39,454 nucleotides of DNA from a virus. The DNA lies in IMG/VR virus record IMGVR_UViG_3300040801_006104, positions 1-39,454 of that record; one strand, written 5' to 3'. Each line of letters begins with the position of its first letter. Within the stretch, counting starts at the first letter, position 1. The notes under the pieces were generated by a model. That model searched no databases, was not told where the DNA came from, and was given only the letters and a program-made list of their open reading frames with translations. A program made the position numbers and the translations under genes. Shown here piece by piece: positions 8,713 to 16,787 of the stretch.

Positions 8713-9963
8713 TCAAGTTTGCTCGACGGTGAAAATTGTGAGTTTGGCCTCATTCGTCGCGTTGGCGGTCCAGATCCGGAAGGACACCTCGATCTCGTCT
8801 GCGACGGTCGGATCGAAGAAGTCGTTCTTACGAGTCGAGGCGATGTTCCCCTGCCCCCCAAGGAGGAAGTAGCCGAGCGACCACGCCTTCGCGTTCGTGT
8901 TCGACTTGCAGGAGAAGGTGACATCGACCATCCACGCCGCATCGTCCGCATCCGTCTCGGCGGCAAGGCGCTCACTGATGAGCGGAGAACCGTTCAGCCA
9001 GACGATGGCCCGAACATCGGGACTGCCTGAGCAGGAGTAGACCCCGCCGGCCCGGATCTTGAGTCCGCTGCCCTTCTTCAGCGTGTTCGCCGGGATCGTG
9101 ACCTTCTCGGTGAACTTTACATCGCCGGCCGTACCGAGACCGTCGGTGTCGTCGATCATCTCCTCCCCATCGAAGGAGTAAAAGGCACGAGTGACGCCCT
9201 CTGCTTCGTCGGCGTCGAACCCCACTGTTTGTGTAGAAGCGTTGTAGGTGATCGGGCTGGAGGCCGTAACGACACCGGCCGGACCTGTCGGGCCCTGGGC
9301 TCCATCCTCGCCGGGAGGCCCTTGCGGACCCGTCGGACCCGTTGGGCCGGCTGGACCTTGTGGGCCCTCTGGCCCTTCGGCACCGTCTTCCCCGGGCGGT
9401 CCTTGTGGTCCTTCCGGGCCCTGAGCACCATCTTCGCCGTCGGCACCATCGACTCCGGGCGGACCTTGTGGGCCCTCTGGTCCCTCTGGTCCCTCTGGTC
9501 CCTCCAGCCCCGTGATCTCGGCCCACTTGACGCCCAGGGGCTCACTGGAGTCGGCCATGAGCACACGCCCGTTCGACCCGAGGGGCAGGGGGGAGGGCTG
9601 CGTCCCGTAGACCAGGAGGTCGCCCTTGCTCTCCAGGATGCCCAGTTGGTCCGCACCGACGGCGTTGTCTGCGATCTGGTCGGCCCCGACCGCGTCGTCC
9701 GCGAGCTGGGCACTCCCGATCCCGCCGTCGACGACCTGGACCCCGGCGGTCGAGAGACCGAGCGTTCCGCCGCTGAGCTTCAGGGAGAGGGCTCCGCTGA
9801 TCGGGACCAAGCCCCCCTCCGTGGCGAGGTCGAGGTAGATGTACGAGCCGCTGTTTTTGATCGGAGAACTGGTCCCCACGCTCGCCGTGGCCCCGCCGTC
9901 GCGGAGCCGTTGCCAGTTCCGGCGGATCCGGACCGGTGTGTTCGCGTTACGGTCAAGTGTCAT
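8713..9963 (-). CDS. collagen-like tail fibre protein
   Basis: In this 416-residue protein, residues 1-80 form a beta-type N-terminal part. Residues 81-108 contain repeats of the [14 protein letters not shown] type, often seen in phage fibre shafts. Residues 152-230 are an unbroken collagen-like Gly-X-Y tract of about 26 triplets with many Pro, Glu and Asp. Residues 231-416 form a compact C-terminal domain that may be a receptor-binding or trimerising knob. Collagen-like tracts in phage fibres form stiff trimeric rods. The gene starts two bases after the nozzle-like gene, so the fibre likely attaches to that protein. The receptor is unknown. Confidence 0.82.
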   Translation of the reverse strand: MTLDRNANTPVRIRRNWQRLRDGGATASVGTSSPIKNSGSYIYLDLATEGGLVPISGALSLKLSGGTLGLSTAGVQVVDGGIGSAQLADDAVGADQIADNAVGADQLGILESKGDLLVYGTQPSPLPLGSNGRVLMADSSEPLGVKWAEITGLEGPEGPEGPEGPQGPPGVDGADGEDGAQGPEGPQGPPGEDGAEGPEGPQGPAGPTGPTGPQGPPGEDGAQGPTGPAGVVTASSPITYNASTQTVGFDADEAEGVTRAFYSFDGEEMIDDTDGLGTAGDVKFTEKVTIPANTLKKGSGLKIRAGGVYSCSGSPDVRAIVWLNGSPLISERLAAETDADDAAWMVDVTFSCKSNTNAKAWSLGYFLLGGQGNIASTRKNDFFDPTVADEIEVSFRIWTANATNEAKLTIFTVEQT

Positions 9964-9965
9964 GG

Positions 9966-12140
9966 CTACTTCCTGCTGAGGCCGCTGGATTCGATGTCAG
10001 CCCGCACCCCCTCGAAGGACCAGGAGGTCTCGTCGTCGCCGCCGCTGAGACGGACCGACGCCCATGCCCCCTTGAGTCGCTTCCGCTGGCTACCCGGCCT
10101 TCCCGGTGAGTCGAAGTACCCCGCGACCTGGCCCGAGCCGGACGCGGCTTCGGTCGCCTCCTCGGCGGTCCGCCCCGAATACACGTCGTACGCGAGGTAG
10201 AAGTCGTCCGCCCCCGCCGAGCCGGGCAGCTCCCCGAGGGTGAAGTCGAGGTTGGTAACGATGCCCTGGGTGTTCCCGGCACCGAGCTTGACGGGGCCCA
10301 GCCAGACGTGCGACGAAAAGGCCGTCCCGTCATCTTCGGTCCCGTAGTAGGTGTCGAACGAACGGAGGACGCCGTCTTTTCCACCGAGGAGTACGACCTT
10401 ATCGAGATCCCCGGAGCGGAGGGCCACGCAGCTCACGGGGTCGAAGTCCTTGTCCGCCAGTTGTACGGGGAAGAACCCCTGCGTCCGCACGTCCCAGAAG
10501 AGGTGGACACCGGGTGTGTCGTTCGCCGCCGGCGTCGCGAACAACCAAACCCCGTGACGGATCGAGTCCCACGCCATCGACAGGTACTTGCTATCCGGCT
10601 GTAGGCCGATGAAATACTGGGGATAGGCGTTGATGCTCAAGTTTTCCGGGGTACTACCCGACGCAGACATTCGGTAGAGGCCGTCACTCCCGCAGAAGTA
10701 GACCGTGCCGTCAGGAGCCCGACACCAAGACTGGGGCTGGAGCACGCCGACGCCATCGGTCAGCAGGTCGATCGAACCACCGTCCGCCGGGTCGCCCCGC
10801 ACCGCGTACATGCTGCTTCTCCCGGCGATGATGAGCACGTCCTCGCTCACGGGGATGATCGCCGTGATCGGGTCGCCGACTCGGCCGGACGCGGAGGCGT
10901 TCCCCGCGAAGGCAGCCGCCGGGTCGGACTGCGAGTAGTCCCAGTCGGTCGGGTCACCGACGCGACTGAAGAAGAAGTTCTGCGGGTTGTCGGGAGGGGA
11001 GGCGAGAATCAGCCTGCCCCGCCACGCGGCTGCTATGCGGCAGTTTGCCGGGGCTGTTCCGGCAGAGGCGGACAGGGCGGTCCTCCGGTTGTTCTCCACG
11101 GCTATCACCGACGGAACGTCCTCGAAGTCGGATACGTAGAAGCTCCCACCGAGGAAGGCTGCGGTGGGTCGGTAGGTCGTGCCGACCACGCCTGCCCCGT
11201 CTTGCACTTGGCCGTACACATCCCCCTCGCCGAGGAAAAAGCTCCCGCTGCAAAGTGCGAGGGTGCGGTGCCCGACGAAGCCGGTGAGGTTCTTTCCGGT
11301 CTTTACCGTGAACGAGCTGACCCCCTGTCCCGCAGTCGGCTGTCTGAGGTTGATGCCGCAACCCGGGTTGTCGTGGGGCACGTAGTCGTCCGCGACGGTG
11401 AGCGTAGCGACAACAGACCCGTCGAGTTTGGCGACTACTTCCTCGCCCCGACAAACGACTTCGAGTTCCACGTCCTCATCACTGGGCAACGTGGGGGAGA
11501 GGGTCGCCGAATCGCTCTTAGATGTGGATTGATTCTTCCTCGCTTCGAGGAACACGCGATCACGCTTGATGCCGCAAGTGATGTAGGAGTCGTTGCTTGG
11601 ACTCCCTGCCCCGACCCGAATGTAGACGTTCGTGTAGTACACGTTGGGCGTCGCCGTTATCGTGACGGACGAAACGTCTGCCGCCGGAATTGCCGACGCG
11701 TAGATCGCAGTTGCACTGACCTGCCCCGATTCAGGCTGCACTCGCCCGCCTTGAATCACAGCCCGATCATCACGGCCGGCATCACCGAACTCTTCGACAG
11801 TGATGTTGAGAGCGACAATCCAGTTTTCGAGCGAGTTGAGATCCGTGCCGTTCGTGTAGTCGGAGAAGTCCTCAGAGAAAACGACGGTATCAGGCGAGGC
11901 GGCGGCTGCGGAAAAGGGAATGACGGCATAGGCCAGCGCCTGGACCGGGGACGCTGCTACGAGGGCGGAGGGTGCCCGCTTGCGGAGGCCCGGACGCTGT
12001 CCGCCTCGGCCCCTCCCCGTCGCATCGAAGGGCAGGACGTTGAGGCAGTCCCACGTCGTCCCCTCCGGCTGGTCGGACCGGCGGGTGACGCGGTTGATGC
12101 CGCGGAGCGGGAAGGGCAGCTCGACTTGTGTCTTTGCCAT
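9966..12140 (-). CDS. nozzle-like tail tubular protein (T7 gp12-type)
   Basis: A 724-residue protein beginning [17 protein letters not shown]. The start was chosen because its ATG overlaps the phosphoesterase stop (TGATG); a longer frame upstream only reads through that gene. The N-terminus ([10 protein letters not shown], then GQRPGLRKR) resembles the opening of podovirus tail tubular B/nozzle proteins, where a Gly-Ile motif is followed by a Lys/Arg-Pro-Gly segment. The rest is beta-rich with several aromatic/Gly blade-like stretches (for example [14 protein letters not shown]), compatible with a beta-propeller. It lies between the adaptor and the fibre, as expected for the tail tip. Similarity is judged by pattern only. 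Confidence 0.65.
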   Translation of the reverse strand: MAKTQVELPFPLRGINRVTRRSDQPEGTTWDCLNVLPFDATGRGRGGQRPGLRKRAPSALVAASPVQALAYAVIPFSAAAASPDTVVFSEDFSDYTNGTDLNSLENWIVALNITVEEFGDAGRDDRAVIQGGRVQPESGQVSATAIYASAIPAADVSSVTITATPNVYYTNVYIRVGAGSPSNDSYITCGIKRDRVFLEARKNQSTSKSDSATLSPTLPSDEDVELEVVCRGEEVVAKLDGSVVATLTVADDYVPHDNPGCGINLRQPTAGQGVSSFTVKTGKNLTGFVGHRTLALCSGSFFLGEGDVYGQVQDGAGVVGTTYRPTAAFLGGSFYVSDFEDVPSVIAVENNRRTALSASAGTAPANCRIAAAWRGRLILASPPDNPQNFFFSRVGDPTDWDYSQSDPAAAFAGNASASGRVGDPITAIIPVSEDVLIIAGRSSMYAVRGDPADGGSIDLLTDGVGVLQPQSWCRAPDGTVYFCGSDGLYRMSASGSTPENLSINAYPQYFIGLQPDSKYLSMAWDSIRHGVWLFATPAANDTPGVHLFWDVRTQGFFPVQLADKDFDPVSCVALRSGDLDKVVLLGGKDGVLRSFDTYYGTEDDGTAFSSHVWLGPVKLGAGNTQGIVTNLDFTLGELPGSAGADDFYLAYDVYSGRTAEEATEAASGSGQVAGYFDSPGRPGSQRKRLKGAWASVRLSGGDDETSWSFEGVRADIESSGLSRK

Positions 12141-12880
12141 CAGTTCACGAACTTGAAGTCTCCGGCGTACATCACTCGCCCCCCACTGCGGACGGCTTGC
12201 ATGACGTGGTGCTTTCGCTTGCCTAGAAACGCCCCGTACGCCCACCCGTGCTGCTGTTGCAGGGTGCGCGTTTGGGCCCGGTTGTAGCTCAGATCGAGAC
12301 GACAGAGGGCCCCCACCATGCGGGCCATGGGCGGCTCGCCCCTGCCCTGCGGCGGGCCCGGGTGATGCTCCACGCGATGACCATGGCCGAAGAGCACGTT
12401 GCCGTACTGCTGGGCCATGTCCGCAGCAGTGTTCCGGTCGAACCCGTGGGTGAAGCGGAGCCCGTTGCGGGACCATACACCCCGACGCTTATCGTAGGGA
12501 AGGACGGCCGTCTTCAGCTTCTTGGTCAACCCATCGAACTTTCCGATCAGTTCTTCCGCGTAGTCGACGAGGGGCCCTCCCTTGCGATGCAGCCCGGAGG
12601 GAGCGACCCGGTCCCACAGTCGGATGTCATGGTTGCCGAGGGTGAGGAACGTGGGCCGATACCACTCCAGAAACGCCATGCCCGTCTCGAAGTCGGCCCG
12701 CATCGACTCCAGCCGCTCTTCGGGAGACGCCCCCACGCGGAGGGCCCGGAAGTCGAACAGGTCGCCGCCGAAGCCGCGGACCTTGGGCTTGAAGTCTTCG
12801 ACGAACCCCCGGAACTGCCGGACCGCCGCGGCATCCTGCATGTCCCCGTGAAGGTCGCTCGCGAACGAGAAGGTCGTCAT
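12140..12880 (-). CDS. calcineurin-like metallophosphoesterase
   Basis: This 246-residue protein has the full metallophosphoesterase signature: D9-x-H11, G39-D40 within GGDLFD, G82-N83-H84-D85, H145 in FTHGFD, and H166-x-H168 in GHGH. All metal ligands are present, so it should be an active two-metal phosphatase or nuclease. The substrate cannot be told from the sequence. It sits between adaptor and nozzle-like genes, 7 bases from the former and overlapping the latter, so it is expressed with the virion proteins. Possible roles are virion-associated processing, cyclic-nucleotide signal breakdown or DNA end processing, none of which is shown here. Confidence 0.85.
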   Translation of the reverse strand: MTTFSFASDLHGDMQDAAAVRQFRGFVEDFKPKVRGFGGDLFDFRALRVGASPEERLESMRADFETGMAFLEWYRPTFLTLGNHDIRLWDRVAPSGLHRKGGPLVDYAEELIGKFDGLTKKLKTAVLPYDKRRGVWSRNGLRFTHGFDRNTAADMAQQYGNVLFGHGHRVEHHPGPPQGRGEPPMARMVGALCRLDLSYNRAQTRTLQQQHGWAYGAFLGKRKHHVMQAVRSGGRVMYAGDFKFVN

Positions 12881-12887
12881 AGGGCTC

Positions 12888-13655
12888 CTAGATGCTGGTG
12901 CCGTTGTGCGTCACGTCTCCGATCCGGTGGACCCCGAGCCCGCCGGGGCCGGGTCCGTAGTCCCGCCGAGTCCGACCGAACGCCAAGCTGTCCGCAGAGA
13001 GAGATCGCTGGAGAGCGGTCTGGTACGCCTGCTCCTTCTCACCTGCCACGTCGGCACGCTGGAGTTCCGCCTCGGCGAGGGCCGCCGCGAGGACCGTCCG
13101 GTCGTGCCTCGGCCCCGCAACGCTCTGGTCGTCGCCGTTCTCCAGGGGGTCGGGCCACCGTCGGTAGGAGGCTCGGATCTTCTCGCCGGAGGGCGGGGTG
13201 GGCCAGAAGCGAACCTCCCACAGGCGGTCCGTCTCCGAGGGGTAGACGGCGAAGAAGACGGGCGACCCCGTGTTGGGCTTGGAGTTATGGAGGTCGACCA
13301 TGTCGGCCTCGAAAATCTCCTCGATCGAGGGGCGAACGCTTGGGGAGACCGGGGTGAAGTCGGTGTAGAAGACCCCGGCGAAATCGGAGGGCAGGGTGTA
13401 GCGGGAGTCGTCGCTGTCGACCGTGTCGGTGCCGAACTCGATCTCCAGGGAAGTCCGCAGGAAGTTCCAGCGGGGGTTCTCGCCGAGAAACCGGCGATAC
13501 CCGTCGTTCACCAGCCTCCCGACGAGGGCCAGGTCGTGCGTATTGGTGGGCAGGCCGGCGTCGCCCTCACCGTCGGAGCCGTACCGAGCCAGCCCCAGGT
13601 ACTCCGCCACGCGGATCCGGTAATCGTCGAACGTGAACGACAGGGGATTGGGCAT
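12888..13655 (-). CDS. head-tail adaptor-like protein
   Basis: A 255-residue soluble protein with no enzymatic motif. The N-terminal half has helical stretches (residues 8-20 and 45-58) and an RFLGENPRWNFLR segment. The middle is beta-rich with an RFWPTPPSGEKI turn, and the C-terminal part is helical with a Gly/Pro tail. This organisation and the position, after capsid genes and before the tail protein, match podovirus adaptor/tail tubular A-type proteins that dock under the portal. The start lies just downstream of a terminator hairpin. Function is inferred from place and general form. Confidence 0.58.
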   Translation of the reverse strand: MPNPLSFTFDDYRIRVAEYLGLARYGSDGEGDAGLPTNTHDLALVGRLVNDGYRRFLGENPRWNFLRTSLEIEFGTDTVDSDDSRYTLPSDFAGVFYTDFTPVSPSVRPSIEEIFEADMVDLHNSKPNTGSPVFFAVYPSETDRLWEVRFWPTPPSGEKIRASYRRWPDPLENGDDQSVAGPRHDRTVLAAALAEAELQRADVAGEKEQAYQTALQRSLSADSLAFGRTRRDYGPGPGGLGVHRIGDVTHNGTSI

Positions 13656-13665
13656 GGGCTACCTA

Positions 13666-13699
13666 GAAAAACAGCCGGGGCACTCTCGAACCCCGGCTG
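13666..13699 (-). terminator. intrinsic terminator between capsid and tail genes
   Basis: On the minus strand a perfect 9-bp GC stem (CAGCCGGGG at 13672-13680 pairing with CCCCGGCTG at 13691-13699) with a 10-base loop is followed by a TTTTT run. It lies after the decoration-like gene stop. No promoter of the P1-P4 type follows it, so partial read-through probably lowers tail gene expression relative to capsid. Confidence 0.8.
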
Positions 13700-13714
13700 C
13701 TGAAGGGGGAAGAA

Positions 13715-14167
13715 TTAGACGCGGTAGACCAGGATGGGAGCGGCGGAATCCGCACTCCTTGCCTGGAGGGCCCGGAACAGGGACTCGCCGACCGCGGCGG
13801 TCCCCTTGACCAGGGCGTCTTCGGAGGCGTCCGGTTCGAGCAGGTCACCAACGGCCACATCGGCGGTCCCGTCCACCTCGGCGAGGACCACATCCCCGCT
13901 CTGGGGCACGATCAGGTCGACGTAGCGGGGCCCGGACGTTCCCGCTTCGTGCCCAGGCACGATCCCGGCGAAGAAGGTCTCGTTATCGTCGGTCAAGTCC
14001 TCGACCGCGACCCCGAGTTCCTCGTGGACCGGGACGTCGGTCGCCGGGAGGGAGGCGTTCTCCTGGAAGGCCAGAACCTGCCCCACTCGAAGGGTGCCGG
14101 TGCCGACGTAGTAGAAACGAACGGTCTTGATATGGTTGCGATTGGCGTTGTATTGCGGAAGGCTCAT
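13715..14167 (-). CDS. capsid decoration-like protein
   Basis: A 150-residue, mostly beta protein with many Val, Asp and Gly, and no Cys. It contains an LRVGQVLAF segment and two VGDLL/VGESL-type turns, as found in small head-decoration or capsid-stabilising proteins. It follows the major capsid gene by 35 bases and precedes a strong terminator, so it should be made at capsid-like levels. That supports a high-copy head component. No specific family is named with certainty; a head fibre base is an alternative. Confidence 0.6.
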   Translation of the reverse strand: MSLPQYNANRNHIKTVRFYYVGTGTLRVGQVLAFQENASLPATDVPVHEELGVAVEDLTDDNETFFAGIVPGHEAGTSGPRYVDLIVPQSGDVVLAEVDGTADVAVGDLLEPDASEDALVKGTAAVGESLFRALQARSADSAAPILVYRV

Positions 14168-14202
14168 GCGATTCTCCTCAGTGGTACGGAACGGTTACGA
14201 GC

Positions 14203-15291
14203 CTACTTGTGCAGAACAAAGCCGGCTTCGCGGACGTTGGTGCAGAAGTATTGGTACGAGCCGTCAACAAACGTCGCGATGACGTTGTGCATCTCGATGT
14301 CGAGCATCGGCTCGCTCTCCCGCATCCAGTCCCCGGAGAGGACGATCGGGAAGAACTTGTTGTGGTTGACGGCGTAGATCGGGTCGTTGTCCGCGTCGTC
14401 GAGCTGCGGAGCGAAGACGACCGGGATCCGACGGAAGGTCGTCATCCCGTGGAACTTGTCCAGGTCGTTGCCGAGGCTGTCGTTCGACTTGGTGGTCTTG
14501 TCCTCGAACTCGGTCAGGTTGTCGAGGCCCATGTAGATCTTGTACTTGCTCAGCGGACCCTTCTTCAGGTCGCTCGCAAGCACGGGGCTCTTGAACTTGA
14601 CCGCGTGGAACGCCTTCCGCATCTTCTTGACGAAGTCGTCGTCGATGCTGCTGAACGTGTCCGCCCAGTTCCGCCACTTGGGTTCCGCGGTCGGGTTGAT
14701 CCCACCCTTGTCGGTCACGGTGCTCGTCCCGTCGCCGAAAGTCACCTTGCGGCCCGAGAAGCCACCCCCCACGTCGATCCCCGCGTTGTAGTCCGAGTCC
14801 CCGGTGGAGGGGATCAGTTGGCTGAACCAGTAGGCCAGCCCTCGCGGGTTGAGGTCGTCGGTGCTGCTGTGCGGGGCACGCCAGGCACGGTCTTCGAGCA
14901 GGTCCGCCATGGCGAGCATGGCGTCGAGCCGACGAGACTTGAGCAGCTTCACGTACGCGGCCGGCTTGCGGTTCCGCAGGGCCTCGCGACGCTCGATGAG
15001 GTAGTGGCCCTCGATCTGCACCCAGGGGGCCGTCACCTTGTGCTGGACGTCCGCGACGTTCAGCGTCGACTTCTGGTAGAGCCGGGTGTGGCGGGCATTG
15101 CCGCTGTTGTCGAGCAGGATGTTCCGCTCGATGGAGGTGCCGCTCTCCTCCTGGACCTTCTCCTTCGGGAACCAGTTGTTTACGACGTTGTACTCTTGGT
15201 GCTGAAGGGCAACCTCGAACTCCATGTTCGGGAGGTTCTTCAGCGTGGTCGCCTGTAGATCACGCAGTGCTTCGTTCGAAATCCCAGCCAT
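14203..15291 (-). CDS. major capsid protein
   Basis: This 362-residue protein begins MAGISNEALRDLQATTLKNL. It has a helical N-terminal arm, a long mixed alpha/beta body with an AWRAPHSSTDDLNP loop, and a C-terminal strand-rich end (VDGSYQYFCTNVREAGFVL). Size, the scaffold gene directly upstream and the decoration-like gene downstream identify it as the shell protein. A good Shine-Dalgarno sequence (GAGGAGAAAG) precedes the start. There is no sign of a cleaved N-terminal prodomain or protease gene, consistent with a separate scaffold. Fold class (HK97-like) is assumed from the general group. Confidence 0.85.
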   Translation of the reverse strand: MAGISNEALRDLQATTLKNLPNMEFEVALQHQEYNVVNNWFPKEKVQEESGTSIERNILLDNSGNARHTRLYQKSTLNVADVQHKVTAPWVQIEGHYLIERREALRNRKPAAYVKLLKSRRLDAMLAMADLLEDRAWRAPHSSTDDLNPRGLAYWFSQLIPSTGDSDYNAGIDVGGGFSGRKVTFGDGTSTVTDKGGINPTAEPKWRNWADTFSSIDDDFVKKMRKAFHAVKFKSPVLASDLKKGPLSKYKIYMGLDNLTEFEDKTTKSNDSLGNDLDKFHGMTTFRRIPVVFAPQLDDADNDPIYAVNHNKFFPIVLSGDWMRESEPMLDIEMHNVIATFVDGSYQYFCTNVREAGFVLHK

Positions 15292-15319
15292 TCTTTCTCC
15301 TCGGATTAGTTATGGTGCT

Positions 15320-16378
15320 CTACAGCTCGACGTCGTCGCCCTGGTTGACCCAGAACTGCTGGACCGCCTGGGCCGCCTTCTTCTCACTGGGGGCACCGGA
15401 CAGGACCGGACTGCGACGCTTCGTCGGACGGGCGGTAATCGCCTTGTTCCGCTTCTGCACCTTGCCCGCCACCTGTTTCCGGCTCGCCTCGGCCGTGCGG
15501 CCATGGGAGAGGATCAGGTGGGCCTGTTCGATCGCCTGCGAGACACTCAACTCCCGACCCTGGGCGTCCGCCCCGGCACGAAGTTGATCGGCGGTCAACG
15601 CGAGCTGCATCACGGCTGCCTCCTGCTCCGCATCGCGGGAGCCGTCGGTGCCGTACATCTCCCTGAAGTCCCCGGTAACCCGCTCGATCGCGGTCGTCGC
15701 CTCGTTCGCGACGGACTGCTGCCGGGCGGCCTCCGACGCCTGCTGCATCTGCCGGAGGGGCTCGATGACCTCCTCCTTCAGGGGCTTCAAGAACTTCTCG
15801 ACCAGGTCTTCGCCGTTGTTGTCGGCGAACTCTTCCAGGTTGCCGTAGAGCTGGTCGAGGGCGCTGGGGTTCTGCTCCTGTGCGGCCTGCTGTGGGACGG
15901 CCTGCATGCCCGGCTGGGGGGGCAGGGGGTTGTCCGAGAGCGGGCGGGACAGGGGGGCAAACATCCCCGCGAGTTGATCGAACGTCTGCGAAGCCAGCTC
16001 GGGGTTGGCTTTCGCGAAAGCGTCGATCTGGTCGTCCGTCCACCCGAATTGTCGGGCGGCCAAACGGTGGTTCGGTGCGACCTCCGCGGTACTCTCATCC
16101 GCTTCGGTCTCTTCGGTGCTGTCAGTCTCCTCCTCGGCGTCTTCCTCGGCGTCTTCCGTGACGCCCTCCTCGTCCTCTCCTTGGGGGGCAGACGCTTCCT
16201 CGGAGTCTTCGGTATCGTCGGAGTCGTCTTCTTCGAGACCCTCCGGGTTGTCGGGGCCGATCAAGCCCTCTTCTTCCAGTTCCTCCTGCTGCTCCCGATC
16301 GGAGTCGAACGTGGAGGCAACCGCCTGTTCGATCTCAGGCGTGATGTCGGATTCCTGACGGGCAAGTTCGCTGACCAT
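15320..16378 (-). CDS. scaffolding protein
   Basis: This 352-residue protein is strongly acidic in residues 20-100 (long Glu/Asp/Ser/Thr runs). A middle part is rich in Gln, Pro and Leu, and a helical C-terminal half (residues 170-340) ends with a basic patch (RNKAITARPTKRR). An acidic helical protein with a basic C-terminus directly before the capsid gene is the usual form of a scaffold, whose basic end binds the shell. It is the first gene behind promoter P3, with the ATG only a few bases from the expected start of transcription. No protease motif is seen. Confidence 0.82.
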   Translation of the reverse strand: MVSELARQESDITPEIEQAVASTFDSDREQQEELEEEGLIGPDNPEGLEEDDSDDTEDSEEASAPQGEDEEGVTEDAEEDAEEETDSTEETEADESTAEVAPNHRLAARQFGWTDDQIDAFAKANPELASQTFDQLAGMFAPLSRPLSDNPLPPQPGMQAVPQQAAQEQNPSALDQLYGNLEEFADNNGEDLVEKFLKPLKEEVIEPLRQMQQASEAARQQSVANEATTAIERVTGDFREMYGTDGSRDAEQEAAVMQLALTADQLRAGADAQGRELSVSQAIEQAHLILSHGRTAEASRKQVAGKVQKRNKAITARPTKRRSPVLSGAPSEKKAAQAVQQFWVNQGDDVEL

Positions 16379-16391
16379 AGATTCCCTATAA

Positions 16392-16420
16392 AGTGTACTT
16401 GATAGTTAGTAGACGCGCAA
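16392..16420 (-). promoter_or_regulatory. promoter P3 (-35 TTGCGC, 17 bp, -10 TACACT)
   Basis: Minus strand TTGCGC (16420-16415), exactly 17 bp, then TACACT (16397-16392) continuing TTATAGGG. The scaffold ATG is at 16378, so the leader is very short or absent. The element lies in the 63-base gap between the zinc-ribbon gene and the scaffold gene, the only real gap there, which supports a promoter role for scaffold and capsid. Confidence 0.65.
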
Positions 16421-16441
16421 GTTCGGTTCGGATTTTGTTCG

Positions 16442-16786
16442 CTAGTTGTAACCGTCCAGATCGACCATCCCGATCTCCCTCAGAGTCCGCTCCCGCTGCT
16501 TGTGGGATCGGAACACCATCCGCCCGTCGTCGAGGTACTCTGCCTCCGGGTTCCGCTTGCGGGCGGACTCGACCTGATGCGGCATGACGCCGGCCGCGTC
16601 GGAGTAGATGGGCTTCGAGTAGGGCAGATCGGTCGAGCCGACCACCTCCTTGCGGATCGCCCGCCGGAAGTCACAGGAGCCGCCCCGCTTGCAATCGCAG
16701 TGGACCGGGTCGTTCCGGTGGGCGATGGGGCGAAGCCTCTCCTCGGTGCGATGGCAGCGGGAGCACTCGTAGACGTAGATCGGCAT
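16442..16786 (-). CDS. FmdB-type zinc ribbon protein
   Basis: A 114-residue protein starting MPIYVYECSRCHRTEE. The MPIY start followed by C8-x-x-C11 is the hallmark of the FmdB/CxxC zinc-ribbon family; further Cys at 30, 32 and 38 can complete a metal site. The start was set one base after the portal stop; a longer frame upstream only reads the portal gene out of frame. The C-terminal half is charged and ends near a Shine-Dalgarno-poor gap holding P3. FmdB-like proteins are regulators or small adaptors in bacteria; in phages their role is unknown. The position between portal and scaffold suggests assembly or late regulation. Confidence 0.75.
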   Translation of the reverse strand: MPIYVYECSRCHRTEERLRPIAHRNDPVHCDCKRGGSCDFRRAIRKEVVGSTDLPYSKPIYSDAAGVMPHQVESARKRNPEAEYLDDGRMVFRSHKQRERTLREIGMVDLDGYN

Positions 16787-16787
16787 G

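Noticed and set aside
12141-12476. N-terminal extension of the nozzle-like gene
   Set aside because: It reads the phosphoesterase gene in another frame with Arg/Pro/Gly-rich content; the ATG at 12140 overlaps the upstream stop and opens on the family-like N-terminus.
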